64,000 nucleotides of DNA from Rhizobium sp. S152 (lineage in GTDB: Bacteria > Pseudomonadota > Alphaproteobacteria > Rhizobiales > Rhizobiaceae): NCBI RefSeq assembly GCF_030380735.1, contig NZ_JAUDRZ010000025.1, positions 477,763 through 541,762 of the forward strand, in the 5' to 3' direction. The notes below the pieces were generated by a model. The model saw nothing but the letters and a program-made list of their open reading frames with translations, was not told the DNA's origin and ran no database searches. Position numbers and translations under genes: made by a program. This document shows, in pieces, positions 1-8,161 of the stretch. The stretch's first letter is position 1. The number at the start of each line of letters is the position of its first letter.

Positions 1-1192
1 CGTCGGTGAGGTCTGGCAGGGCAGCAAGTGTTGCCGCGTTGTGGCCGGGGATGTCGATCTCGGGAACGACCTCGACGCTCAGCGATGCCGCATGGGCGAC
101 AATCTCGCGCACCTCGTCCTGCGAATAGAAGCCGCCGACCGGTTCGGCGCTGTTGCCGAGCTGCGGCAGAAGCGGCTCGTCCGGCCCGCGCAGGACGCCC
201 GTGGTCGTCAGCTGCGGATAGGCCTTGATCTCTAGGCGCCACGCCTCGTCGTCGGTGAGGTGCCAGTGGAAGATGTTGAGCTTGAGCCAGGCCAGGATGT
301 CGATCAGGCGCTTGACGTCGGCGCTCGGGTAGAACTGGCGGGAAACGTCGAGGTGGCAGCCGCGCCAGCCATAGCGCGGCTGGTCGGCAATGGTGCCCGA
401 GATCGGGAAGCGGAAGGTGTTCGGGTTGCTGCGGGCGCCGTGCAGCAGCTGGGCGAGCGATGTAAGGCCGTACTGACGACCGGCGGCATCGGCATGGGAA
501 AGGGTGATCTCGTCGGCGCCGAAGACGAGCTTGTAGCCTTCCGCGGCAAGCGATATATCCTTGACGAAGCGCAGCGCGCGGCCCTGGGGCGATGCAGCCA
601 GGTTGAACGGGGCATGGCCGCTTTCGAAGAGGCGGCGGAAGAGCGAGAGCACCGTGGAGATCGCGCGCAGGTCGTCGGAGGACGAACCTTCGGCCGGATA
701 AAGCACAACCGGAAAACCTTCACCCGGCTTGGCATCGATGGACGCCGGCCAGGGCTGCAGGGCGAAGGGCAGGTCGAGCTTGCCCTCAGGCAGCAGCACA
801 GGCGGCGGCTCGCTGACAGCGTTTTCGAGCAGCAGGTCGGAAACCAGAACCGTGACATGCTTTCCATCGGCGAGAGTCACATAGGCGGACTTGGCACCAT
901 CGGTGCAATGCTTGGCCGGCCGGTGCAGGCCGCTGACGGTGAAGGTCCAGTTGTTGCCGGGCTCGATCGCCACGCCTTCAGGCGGCGCGAATTCGTGGAA
1001 GTTCGCGTTGCGGCGCAGGAAGACCGCGTTCTCGCAGGCCGCCCGGTCGATCACGCGGGTGAGCGACGTGTAGACGAGCTTGAAGCCTGAAAGCGGCGCG
1101 TCGGAGAGATTGAAAAGTGTGAAGGTAAAGCGGCCGTTCGGCCCGCCATCCGGTTGCCAGGTGCTTTCCAGGCGATAGGAAGCCGTTTCCAT
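1..1192 (-). CDS. Family 20 beta-N-acetylhexosaminidase, C-terminus cut by window edge
   Basis: GH20 enzymes remove terminal N-acetylglucosamine or N-acetylgalactosamine from glycans by substrate-assisted catalysis. The visible 397 residues start METASYRLESTW, with ATG at 1190-1192. An N-terminal beta-rich region is followed by the start of the GH20 barrel: HLDVSRQFYP near residue 280, FHWHLTDDEAWRLEI near 305-320, then PEIDIPGHNAATLAALP. The catalytic Asp-Glu pair should lie just past the window edge, so it cannot be checked. No signal peptide is obvious, so the enzyme may be cytoplasmic and act on imported oligosaccharides. It is the last visible gene of the minus-strand RidA-RpiR-SDR-GH20 run, 25 bases after the SDR. 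Family is secure; substrate is not. Confidence 0.87.
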   Translation of the reverse strand, partial: METASYRLESTWQPDGGPNGRFTFTLFNLSDAPLSGFKLVYTSLTRVIDRAACENAVFLRRNANFHEFAPPEGVAIEPGNNWTFTVSGLHRPAKHCTDGAKSAYVTLADGKHVTVLVSDLLLENAVSEPPPVLLPEGKLDLPFALQPWPASIDAKPGEGFPVVLYPAEGSSSDDLRAISTVLSLFRRLFESGHAPFNLAASPQGRALRFVKDISLAAEGYKLVFGADEITLSHADAAGRQYGLTSLAQLLHGARSNPNTFRFPISGTIADQPRYGWRGCHLDVSRQFYPSADVKRLIDILAWLKLNIFHWHLTDDEAWRLEIKAYPQLTTTGVLRGPDEPLLPQLGNSAEPVGGFYSQDEVREIVAHAASLSVEVVPEIDIPGHNAATLAALPDLTD

Positions 1193-1217
1193 ATCTGTTC
1201 CTCTCTTATTATGATTG

Positions 1218-1994
1218 TCAGTAGTGTTCGGACTGCGAGAACGTGCGCGCGAGCTCCGCCTGGCCGGCGGTTAGGCCGCAATCGACGGGAAGGCAGACGC
1301 CCGTGATGGCCGATGCGAGCGGGCCGGCGAGGAAGCCGACGGCATTGGCGACATCCTTGGGATCGACGACGCGCTGCAGCGGATACCAGCGCCGCGCCTC
1401 CTCGAAAACATTGGGATTTGCCGCAGCCCGCGCTTCCCAGGCCTGGGTGCGGACGGTGCCGGGGGCGATGGCGTTGGAGCGGATACCGAACTTGCCGTAT
1501 TCGACGGCGATCAGCTTGGTGAGATGGAGCAGCCCGGCCTTGGCGGCGCTGTAGGCGGGGTGGCCGAAGACATTCATGCCGTTGACCGAGGCGATGTTGA
1601 TCACCGATCCGCGCGACGCCTTGAGCATGTCCTCGACCGCGCGGAAGCACAGGAACGCCGCTTCCAGATTGAGCGCGTTGTCCATGCGCCAGATCTCCGG
1701 CGTGGTGTCGTGCAGGCTGACGGCGCGGGCGGCACCCGCATTGTTGACAAGCGTGGCGACGGTACCGAGCGCCGCGGCGCGGCTAGCCATCTCGGCGACA
1801 CTTGCGGCATCGGTCACATCGCAGGCGAGAGCGACGAAACGATCCGCCGGGCCGAGTGCCGAAGCCGCCTTTTCCGCGGCGGCGAGATCGATATCGACAA
1901 GCAGGACCACATCGTAATCGTCGGCAAGCCGTGCTGCGATGGCGCGGCCGATATCGCCTGCGGCGCCGGTTACGATCGCTACCGATTTCGTCAT
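1218..1994 (-). CDS. SDR family NAD(P)-dependent oxidoreductase
   Basis: A classical short-chain dehydrogenase of 258 residues. The cofactor motif TGAAGDIG is at residues 9-16, NNAG at 84-87, and the catalytic Ser136, Tyr148 and Lys152 are all present in the usual spacing (YSAAK). An Asp after the second beta strand (VDID, about residues 33-36) favours NAD over NADP by family rule. It lies between the RpiR regulator and the GH20 hexosaminidase on the same strand with short gaps, so it probably oxidises or reduces a sugar or sugar-derived hydroxy acid in that pathway. The substrate cannot be read from the sequence. Confidence 0.88.
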   Translation of the reverse strand: MTKSVAIVTGAAGDIGRAIAARLADDYDVVLLVDIDLAAAEKAASALGPADRFVALACDVTDAASVAEMASRAAALGTVATLVNNAGAARAVSLHDTTPEIWRMDNALNLEAAFLCFRAVEDMLKASRGSVINIASVNGMNVFGHPAYSAAKAGLLHLTKLIAVEYGKFGIRSNAIAPGTVRTQAWEARAAANPNVFEEARRWYPLQRVVDPKDVANAVGFLAGPLASAITGVCLPVDCGLTAGQAELARTFSQSEHY

Positions 1995-2027
1995 TCTATG
2001 TTCCCTTTATAGTACCGCATGGAATTG

Positions 2028-2891
2028 TCAGTCCCCGAGCAGCTGGCGGTCGTCGCCATCGCGGTGGGCGACCAGCTGTTGCTTGATGCGGCGCAGCGCT
2101 ACCGCCGCCTTCGGCTGGATCGCATAGGCGACGAGGCTGGCGAGGATATCGATGGCAGCTATGTAGGCAATGCGGGTCGAGGTCGGCCGGAAGATGTTGT
2201 TGCCTTCCTGCAGATCGATCGGAATGACGATTTCCGCCGCCTGCGCGACCGCGCTGCCGCTTTGTGTGAGCGCGATCGTCGTCACCCGTGTCTCGCGCGC
2301 CAGCGCGAAGGCGCGGACCAGCTCGTTGTTGCGCCCCGAAAACGACGAGCCGATCAGCACATCCGTCGGCTTGGCGGCGGCCGCCATCATCAGCTGCATG
2401 CTGTGGTCGGAAGTGGCGGTGACGTGCAGACCGAAACGGAACAGGCGGTTCTGCAGTTCGCTGGCGACCATCGACGAATTGCCGCCCGACCCGAAGGCAT
2501 AGATCATGTCGGCGCGCGACAGCCGCTCCGCCGCCAGCTCGATGGCGGCCAGATCGAGCGATCTATGCAGCAGGAACAGCGCATTCTGCGCCTTGGTGAC
2601 GATATCCTGCGCCACGTCGGCCGGATTGCTGCTCTTAGGCTCAGGCTTGAGATAGCGCATGCCGACATAGGCGGTGCGGGCAAGCTGGACCTTGAAGTCG
2701 GCGAAGCTCTCGCAGCCAAGCCTGCGGCAGAAGCGGGTCACCGTCGGCGGCGAGACATCGGCCTTCTCGGCAAGCTCGATGATCGAGGCATTCACAGCGA
2801 ATTCGAAATCATTCAGAAGGATATCGGCGATGCGGGTTTCCGATGGCGAAAGCCTGGCCTTTTCTTCCTGAAGTGTCGAAAAAATATCCAT
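2028..2891 (-). CDS. MurR/RpiR family transcriptional regulator
   Basis: RpiR proteins join an N-terminal helix-turn-helix to a C-terminal SIS domain that binds phosphosugars. Here the HTH_6 domain covers about residues 1-77 (LSPSETRIADILL, then VSPPTVTRFCRRLGC), and the SIS domain about 120-260, including the phosphosugar-loop-like FGSGGNSS and GSSFSGRNNE. I chose the ATG at 2891 (MDIFSTLQ), because a GGGGGG run sits just upstream; an upstream ATG at 2921 is less likely. It follows the RidA gene by 26 bases and precedes the SDR. It probably senses a sugar phosphate and controls this operon, the divergent M81 operon and the ABC operon at 6.9-12.3 kb (see the shared operator motif). Confidence 0.9.
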   Translation of the reverse strand: MDIFSTLQEEKARLSPSETRIADILLNDFEFAVNASIIELAEKADVSPPTVTRFCRRLGCESFADFKVQLARTAYVGMRYLKPEPKSSNPADVAQDIVTKAQNALFLLHRSLDLAAIELAAERLSRADMIYAFGSGGNSSMVASELQNRLFRFGLHVTATSDHSMQLMMAAAAKPTDVLIGSSFSGRNNELVRAFALARETRVTTIALTQSGSAVAQAAEIVIPIDLQEGNNIFRPTSTRIAYIAAIDILASLVAYAIQPKAAVALRRIKQQLVAHRDGDDRQLLGD

Positions 2892-2917
2892 GCTCAGCCC
2901 CCCGCAGATTCGATTGA

Positions 2918-3304
2918 TCAATCATTGGGTTTATAGGCGACGCAGTCGATTTCAACCTTGCAATCGACCATCATCGACGATTGCACGCAGGCGCGCGCCG
3001 GCGGGTGCTCGCCGAAATATTCCTGATAGATGCTGTTGAACGTCCAGAAGTCGCGCGGGTCGTCGAGCCAGACGCCGCAGCGAACGACGTGCTCGAGCCC
3101 GTAGCCGGCTTCCTCAAGAATGGCGATGACGTTCTGGATGGTCTTGTGCGTCTGCGCGACGATATTGCCGTCGATGATCTCGCCATTTTCCATGGCGACC
3201 TGACCCGAGACATAGAGCCAGCCGTCCGCTTCCACGGCGCGTGCGAACGGCAGCGGCTTGCCGCCTGCACCCTTTTGAACCGTACCGTAGCGCTTGATGG
3301 ACAT
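2918..3304 (-). CDS. RidA family enamine/imine deaminase
   Basis: A 128-residue member of the RidA/YjgF/UK114 family, which hydrolyses reactive enamines and imines such as 2-aminoacrylate released by PLP enzymes. Seen: the family core YVSGQVAMENGEIIDGNIVAQT, VVRCGVWLDD, and the near-C-terminal RACVQSSMMVDCKVEIDCVAY, where the conserved Arg (PPARACVQ) that binds the substrate carboxylate is present. Start ATG at 3302-3304 (MSIKRYGTV); the longer frame upstream has no family similarity. First gene of the minus-strand operon and divergent from an operon holding a PLP fold-type III enzyme that would make such enamines, which gives it a plausible job. Confidence 0.9.
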   Translation of the reverse strand: MSIKRYGTVQKGAGGKPLPFARAVEADGWLYVSGQVAMENGEIIDGNIVAQTHKTIQNVIAILEEAGYGLEHVVRCGVWLDDPRDFWTFNSIYQEYFGEHPPARACVQSSMMVDCKVEIDCVAYKPND

Positions 3305-3313
3305 TGACGGATC

Positions 3314-3332
3314 CTTGCAAATTATTTTCGTG
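3314..3332. promoter_or_regulatory. Putative RpiR operator, site 1 (ridA side)
   Basis: Read on the minus strand this is CACGAAAATAATTTGCAAG. It shares the core GAAAAT-AATT with three other sites (3387-3405, 12352-12370, 12425-12443). It lies just upstream of the ridA start in the divergent promoter region. Operator function for the neighbouring RpiR protein is inference. Confidence 0.5.
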
Positions 3333-3386
3333 ATAAGTTGACAAGTGACCATAGAAAGCGGAATTTGACCAGCGAAAAACGCCAAT

Positions 3387-3405
3387 CATGAAAAGAATTT
3401 CAATA
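3387..3405. promoter_or_regulatory. Putative RpiR operator, site 2 (NTF2/M81 side)
   Basis: CATGAAAAGAATTTCAATA on the plus strand contains the inverted halves TGAAA and TTTCA around a 4-base spacer. It ends 12 bases before the ATG of the NTF2-like gene at 3417 and overlaps the likely promoter zone. It matches the other three sites in this window. Confidence 0.5.
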
Positions 3406-3416
3406 CGAGGGAGTTT

Positions 3417-3902
3417 ATGCGCGATCCTTTCCAAAATCCCTTCCCCGCTTCCGACACAGCCAGACACGCTATCTGGGAGATGCTGGTTCCGCGCGATATC
3501 GATGCCTTCCTGGCGGCCGACTGGTCGATGGTGGAGCATGATTTCGTAGAGGAAGGCTTCATCGGCATCGACGGGCGTAAGGAAACCAGTCCTGACAAAT
3601 GGCGCCTCGCGTTCCCGGCTCTTTCCGCCTATCGCGACGAGTGGCTGCGCCAGGCACAGGACTTCGCGACCCAATCCTTCGCCGAAGACACCCGCGCCGC
3701 CATCTTCACGACGACCACGCTCGAAGACATCGAGATCGAGGGCGACATGGCGCTGGTGCGCAAGAAGTTCAACGGCGGCATCAAGAAAGCCGATGGCAGC
3801 CTTGATGTCATGCAGTGGCAGACACTTTACTACTGCCGCAAGCATGAGGGCCGCTGGAAGATCTGCGGCTTCACAGGCTATCTGCCGAACCCGATGGGCT
3901 GA
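3417..3902 (+). CDS. NTF2-like (SnoaL-type) domain protein
   Basis: A 161-residue soluble protein with the pattern of the NTF2-like/SnoaL fold: an early helix (ARHAIWEMLVPRDIDAFLAADW), a conserved acidic stretch (VEHDFVEEGFIGIDGR) and C-terminal beta strands (VMQWQTLYYCRKHEGRWKICGFTGY). Members serve as small isomerases, dehydratases or binding proteins; no catalytic residue can be assigned here. It is the first gene of the plus-strand operon, preceded by GAGGGAG as ribosome binding site, and is 20 bases ahead of the M81 gene. Its role is unknown beyond this link. Confidence 0.75.
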   Translation: MRDPFQNPFPASDTARHAIWEMLVPRDIDAFLAADWSMVEHDFVEEGFIGIDGRKETSPDKWRLAFPALSAYRDEWLRQAQDFATQSFAEDTRAAIFTTTTLEDIEIEGDMALVRKKFNGGIKKADGSLDVMQWQTLYYCRKHEGRWKICGFTGYLPNPMG

Positions 3903-3922
3903 TCAACAAGAAGGCCGAACCC

Positions 3923-5398
3923 TTGCGCATTTTCACGGCGGCGCTCGCAACCGAGACCAATACTTTCTCTCCGATCTGCGTTGACCGACGCGCCTTCGAA
4001 GCCTCGCTCTACGCGCCGCCCGGCGAGCATCCCGATACGCCGACGCTCTGCACTGCACCGATCACCGTCGGCCGGCGCGTCTGCGCGGAAAAAGGCTGGG
4101 ATCTGATCGAGGGCACGGCCACCTGGGCAGACCCGGCAGGCCTCGTCAACCGCTCGACCTATGAGAGCCTGCGCGACGAGGTTTTGACACAGCTGACCGC
4201 AGCGATGCCGGTGGATGCCGTCGTGCTCGGGCTTCATGGCGCGATGGTCGCGGCGGGCTATGACGATACGGAAGGCGATATACTGACGCGCGTGCGCGAG
4301 ATCGTCGGGCCCGACATTCTCGTCTGCGCCGAGCTCGACCCGCACAGCCATCTGACGGTGAAGCGGTTCAAGGCGGCCGATGTCTTCGTCTATTTCAAGG
4401 AATTTCCGCATACCGATTTTGTCGATCGCGCCGAGGACCTGTGGCGAATTACGATCGATACGCTGGAGGGCAGGGTCAAGCCCGTCATGTCGGTCTTCGA
4501 TTGCCGGATGATCGACGTCTACCCGACGTCGCGCGAGCCGATGCGCTCCTTCGTCGACAAGATCATGGGGATCGAGCAATCGGACCCGGATATTCTCTCC
4601 ATCTCGGTCATTCACGGCTTCATGGCCGGCGACGTGCCCGAAATGGGCACCAAGATGCTTGTTGTTACCAACGGTAAGCCGGACAAGGGCGACGCGATGG
4701 CGCGCGAACTTGGCCTTGAGCTGTTCTCCAAGCGCGGCACTTTCATCATGCCGCAGATCGACGAGACGCAGGCGGTCACGCAAGCGATGTCAGCCACCGC
4801 ATGGCCTGTCGTCATCGCCGACGTATGGGACAACCCGGGCGGCGGTACCGCCGGCGATGCGACCGTGCTGCTTGAGGAACTGCGCGCTCGCGGCGCCAAG
4901 GATACCGCGATCGGCACGATCTGGGACCCGATGGCCGTGCAGATCTGCATGGCCGCCGGCGAAGGCGCGGAAATTCCGCTGCGCTTCGGCGCAAAGTCGG
5001 CGCCCGGCACCGGCAACCCGGTGGACGGCACCGTGAAAGTGGTAAAGCTGGTCGCCAATGCCGAAATGCGCTTCGGCGAGAGCTTCGCTCCATTCGGCGA
5101 CGCCGCGCATATCGTGCTCGACGGTATCGACATCATCCTCAACTCGACGCGCGCGCAGAGCTTCGATCCGAGCCTCTTCTCGGTAATGGGAATCGATCCC
5201 ACATCGAAGAAGATCCTGGTCATCAAGTCGACGAACCATTTCTACGCTTCCTTTTCGAAGATCGCCTCGGAAATCATTTACTGCTCGGCCGGCACGCCTT
5301 ATCCAAACAATCCGGCCAAGACGGCCTATCGTCATGCGCCGAAGACCATATGGCCGATGATCGCGGATCCCCACGGCACAGAACGCGGAGCAGCGTGA
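3923..5398 (+). CDS. M81 (MlrC-like) family metallopeptidase
   Basis: The M81 family is named after MlrC, which cleaves the linear tetrapeptide in microcystin breakdown; most members in soil bacteria act on unknown small peptides or amides. This 491-residue protein starts MRIFTAALATETNTFSP, the family signature, with a TTG start at 3923. Further family landmarks are LGLHGAMVAAGYDDTEGD, CAELDPHSHLT (metal-binding region), FKEFPHTD and VWDNPGGGTAGDATVLLEEL. It is one base from the downstream PLP enzyme, so the two are likely co-translated. The pairing suggests hydrolysis of a peptide or amide that contains a D-amino or hydroxy-amino acid, which the next enzyme would then process. Confidence 0.88.
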   Translation: MRIFTAALATETNTFSPICVDRRAFEASLYAPPGEHPDTPTLCTAPITVGRRVCAEKGWDLIEGTATWADPAGLVNRSTYESLRDEVLTQLTAAMPVDAVVLGLHGAMVAAGYDDTEGDILTRVREIVGPDILVCAELDPHSHLTVKRFKAADVFVYFKEFPHTDFVDRAEDLWRITIDTLEGRVKPVMSVFDCRMIDVYPTSREPMRSFVDKIMGIEQSDPDILSISVIHGFMAGDVPEMGTKMLVVTNGKPDKGDAMARELGLELFSKRGTFIMPQIDETQAVTQAMSATAWPVVIADVWDNPGGGTAGDATVLLEELRARGAKDTAIGTIWDPMAVQICMAAGEGAEIPLRFGAKSAPGTGNPVDGTVKVVKLVANAEMRFGESFAPFGDAAHIVLDGIDIILNSTRAQSFDPSLFSVMGIDPTSKKILVIKSTNHFYASFSKIASEIIYCSAGTPYPNNPAKTAYRHAPKTIWPMIADPHGTERGAA

Positions 5399-5399
5399 C

Positions 5400-6500
5400 A
5401 TGCAGAATAATCCTTTTGCCGTCGTGGCCAAGGCCGGCGACAACGTCGCCGATCTCTCGACCCCACGCCCCATCATCGATGAAGATCGCCTGGCGGCGAA
5501 CATAGCGCGCACGCAAAGCTATATGGACCAACACGGGCTGAACTTCCGCCCGCACATCAAGACGCACAAGATCCCGGCGCTGGCGAGCGCGCAGGTGGCG
5601 GCCGGCGCCAAGGGCATCAACTGCCAGAAGATCACCGAGGCCGAGGTTTTCGCAGCCGCAGGTTTCGACGACATCCTCATCACCTTCAACATTCTCGGCC
5701 CTGAGAAGCTCGGTCGCCTGGCCGACCTCAACGAGCGTATCGGCGGCCTCAAGGTCGTCGCCGACAGCACGGTGACCATCGACGGCCTCTCGGCGCAGTT
5801 TGCCGCCCGCAAGCCGCTGGTCGTGCTGGTGGAGTGCGATACCGGCGGCGGCCGCTGCGGCGTGCAGACGCCGGCAGAGGCGTTTGCGCTCGCCAAGCGT
5901 ATTCATGACGCAAAGGGACTGACTTTCGGCGGGCTGCTGAACTACCCGAAACCGGGCGCTGCGGCCGAAGTGCAGGCGTTTCTCAGCGAGACGCTGGCGC
6001 TGCTGAAGGCAGAGGGCATCGGCTGCCCGATCGTCAGCAATGGTGGCACGCCGAGTCTCTTCGAAGCGCATCTCGTGACCGCCGCGACCGAGCATCGCGC
6101 CGGCACCTACATCTACAACGACCGTTCGATGGTACGCGCCGGCCATTGCGGCGAGGACGATTGCGCCATGCACGTGCTGACAACGGTGGTTTCCCGCCCG
6201 ACCGCCGACCGTGCGGTTATCGACGCCGGCTCCAAGGCACTGACATCCGATCTGCTCGGCTTTTCCGATTATGGCACCGTAATTGGCTATCCCGAAGCGG
6301 TGATCACCGGGCTCTCCGAGGAACACGGCGTTATCGATTTCAGCAAGTGCGGCGCCAAGCGCCCCGAGATCGGCGAGAAAATCCGCATCATCCCGAACCA
6401 CACATGTGTCGTCTCGAACCTTTTCGACACCATGGTTTTCCACCGCGAAGGTCTCGTGACACGTGTCGAGGATGTGGCGGCGCGCGGATTGGTCTGGTAG
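5400..6500 (+). CDS. PLP-dependent D-serine dehydratase/D-threonine aldolase-like enzyme
   Basis: A 366-residue fold-type III PLP enzyme with an alanine-racemase-like N-terminal barrel. The PLP lysine lies in RPHIKTHK (residues 50-57). The C-terminal metal site reads NHTC, giving His334-x-Cys336. By family knowledge, His-x-Cys is the zinc site of eukaryotic-type D-serine dehydratases and D-threo-3-hydroxyaspartate dehydratase, whereas D-threonine aldolases carry His-x-Asp. I therefore favour a 3-hydroxy-D-amino-acid dehydratase over an aldolase, although annotation pipelines usually say aldolase. Dehydration gives an enamine that the divergent RidA could hydrolyse. It starts one base after the M81 stop and ends the operon. 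Confidence 0.8.
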   Translation: MQNNPFAVVAKAGDNVADLSTPRPIIDEDRLAANIARTQSYMDQHGLNFRPHIKTHKIPALASAQVAAGAKGINCQKITEAEVFAAAGFDDILITFNILGPEKLGRLADLNERIGGLKVVADSTVTIDGLSAQFAARKPLVVLVECDTGGGRCGVQTPAEAFALAKRIHDAKGLTFGGLLNYPKPGAAAEVQAFLSETLALLKAEGIGCPIVSNGGTPSLFEAHLVTAATEHRAGTYIYNDRSMVRAGHCGEDDCAMHVLTTVVSRPTADRAVIDAGSKALTSDLLGFSDYGTVIGYPEAVITGLSEEHGVIDFSKCGAKRPEIGEKIRIIPNHTCVVSNLFDTMVFHREGLVTRVEDVAARGLVW

Positions 6501-6633
6501 CCGATCCTCCCCGCCCTCAACTCTTGTTTTCGCTGTCGAAAAAGCTGCTTCTGACGGGGCTTGACGTTACGCGTTTCGGACGCATCTCTTTCGTCAGCAG
6601 CGCGCGATGGACGCGCGCAAGGGAGGTGGTTCA

Positions 6634-6936
6634 ATGCGAATTCTGGTAGCAATGGGAATAGCGGCAAGTCTGGCGTTAATCTCGGCAGCCGAGGCGCCGC
6701 GCGAATGGCAGGTCGCCGGCGGCGTGAGGGTCGATTCCGATCCCATCCTGCTTGCCCGCTACGATCATGCCCTGCGCTATTGCGAGCCGGAGGCCGAGTA
6801 TCGCGGCTCCATCAACACCGCCAGCCTGCTCTATGTAACGGCGCTACGCAGTTGTTTGAGCCGCCAGGGTTTCACTGACCGCGGCTCGTTCGCCTATCCG
6901 GCGAACAATCTTTTCTGGCACTTCCTCGATCGGTAG
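6634..6936 (+). CDS. Small exported hypothetical protein
   Basis: A 100-residue protein starting MRILVAMGIAASLALISAAEA, a clear signal peptide with likely cleavage after AEA near residue 20. The start at 6634 follows a strong GGGAGGTGG ribosome binding site; the longer frame from 6607 is less likely. The mature part has two cysteines (LRYCEPEAEY and LRSCLSRQGF) that could form a disulfide, and ends SFAYPANNLFWHFLDR. A possible promoter is TTGACG at 6561 with ATCTCT 17 bases on. I do not recognise the family. It converges on the ABC ATPase gene, with one base between stops. Confidence 0.65.
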   Translation: MRILVAMGIAASLALISAAEAPREWQVAGGVRVDSDPILLARYDHALRYCEPEAEYRGSINTASLLYVTALRSCLSRQGFTDRGSFAYPANNLFWHFLDR

Positions 6937-6937
6937 A

Positions 6938-8074
6938 TCAGGCCGCCGTCGGCGAGCCGAGCAGATTGAGATCGATATCGGTAAGTTCGACTCGGCGCTC
7001 GAAGGCGAGACCCGCATCATCGAAAAGATGGCAGTCGGCGGCATTTATGCCGGCAACCAGCGGCTGCTCAGCGCGGACGCCGGCACGACCCGGCAGCGTC
7101 GCGCAGAAATTCTCACCTTCGCCATCCAGCGAAGCATAGGCTACCGTCTGCGCTCCGAGGCGCTCGATGACGGTCGGTGTGACGTTGATCGTGATATCGC
7201 CCGACCCGATATGAATATGCTCGGGACGAACGCCGAGCGACAGCGTCGCGCCGACCGCTACATCGCGGGGAACGACGGGAATCGTCAGCTTCTGCCCCTT
7301 GTAATCGACGCTCACACCGGCATCGCCGACGCCGGTACAGGTGACGGGCAGGATATTCATCTTCGGATTGCCGATGAAGCCGGCGACGAAGAGATTGGCG
7401 GGCTTGTGATAGAGTTCGAGCGGCGCGCCGGTCTGGGCGATATCGCCGGCGTTGAGGACGACAATGCGATCGGCCATCGTCATCGCCTCGACCTGATCGT
7501 GCGTGACGTAGATCATGGTCGCTTTCAGCTGACGGTGGAGCTTGGCGAGTTCGATGCGCATGTCGGCGCGCAGGGCCGCGTCAAGGTTCGAAAGCGGCTC
7601 GTCGAACAAGAAGATCTTCGGTTCGCGCACAATGGCGCGGCCGATCGCCACGCGCTGGCGCTGCCCGCCCGACAGCATACCGGGCTTCTGCTGCAATCGC
7701 TGGTCGAGGTGGAGAATGCGCGCGGCGTTCTCGACCTTGGCCTTCAGCTTTTCTTCTTCCATCTTCTCGACGCGTAGCGGGAAGGCGATGTTCTCGAACA
7801 CCGTCATGTGCGGATAAAGCGCGTAGGACTGGAACACCATCGCGATGCCGCGCTTGACCGGCGGCAGCTCGTTGACCCTGACCCCATCGATGACGATATC
7901 GCCGGCGCTGGTTTCATCAAGGCCCGCGATCATGCGCAGCAGCGTGGACTTGCCACAACCGGAGGGTCCTACGAAGACCACGAATTCCCCGTTCTTAACT
8001 TCGAGCTGAACGCTCTTGAGAACCTCGAAGTCGCCGTAGAACTTCTGAACCTTGTTGAGAAAAAGCTGTCCCAA
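6938..8074 (-). CDS. Sugar ABC transporter ATP-binding protein (MalK/UgpC type)
   Basis: The 378-residue ATPase subunit of a CUT1-type importer. Walker A GPSGCGKST at 36-44, Q-loop FQSYALYPHM at 81-90, signature LSGGQRQR at 134-141, Walker B IFLFDEP at 154-160 and the switch His in VTHDQ are all intact. The C-terminal third (from about 235) is the regulatory OB-fold domain of MalK-like subunits, including SLGVRPEHI. It is the last gene of the minus-strand operon, 87 bases after the binding protein, with a hairpin between. It is the only sugar-type ABC ATPase gene in this window, while two other permease pairs lack one. Confidence 0.93.
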   Translation of the reverse strand: MGQLFLNKVQKFYGDFEVLKSVQLEVKNGEFVVFVGPSGCGKSTLLRMIAGLDETSAGDIVIDGVRVNELPPVKRGIAMVFQSYALYPHMTVFENIAFPLRVEKMEEEKLKAKVENAARILHLDQRLQQKPGMLSGGQRQRVAIGRAIVREPKIFLFDEPLSNLDAALRADMRIELAKLHRQLKATMIYVTHDQVEAMTMADRIVVLNAGDIAQTGAPLELYHKPANLFVAGFIGNPKMNILPVTCTGVGDAGVSVDYKGQKLTIPVVPRDVAVGATLSLGVRPEHIHIGSGDITINVTPTVIERLGAQTVAYASLDGEGENFCATLPGRAGVRAEQPLVAGINAADCHLFDDAGLAFERRVELTDIDLNLLGSPTAA

Positions 8075-8124
8075 AACCTGTCTCCGGTCGCCGCGTCACC
8101 CGGCGCTAATACGTAATAGATAAA

Positions 8125-8151
8125 GGATCGCGGGTGTTGCGCCCGCGATCC
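8125..8151 (-). terminator. Intercistronic hairpin between binding-protein and ATPase genes
   Basis: A perfect 10-bp stem (8125-8134 with 8142-8151, GGATCGCGGG and its complement) with a 7-base loop. On the transcribed minus strand it is followed by TTTATCT. It probably acts as a partial terminator or RNA stabiliser that keeps binding-protein mRNA more abundant than ATPase mRNA, a pattern known from other sugar ABC operons. Confidence 0.6.
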
Positions 8152-8161
8152 CAACAAAGGC

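Noticed and set aside
260..1090. Long plus-strand ORF of 276 residues
   Set aside because: It lies opposite the GH20 hexosaminidase, which has clear family motifs; high-GC DNA gives long antisense frames.
5400..6500. Straight D-threonine aldolase call
   Set aside because: The metal site is His-x-Cys, the dehydratase type, so an aldolase name would overstate what is seen.
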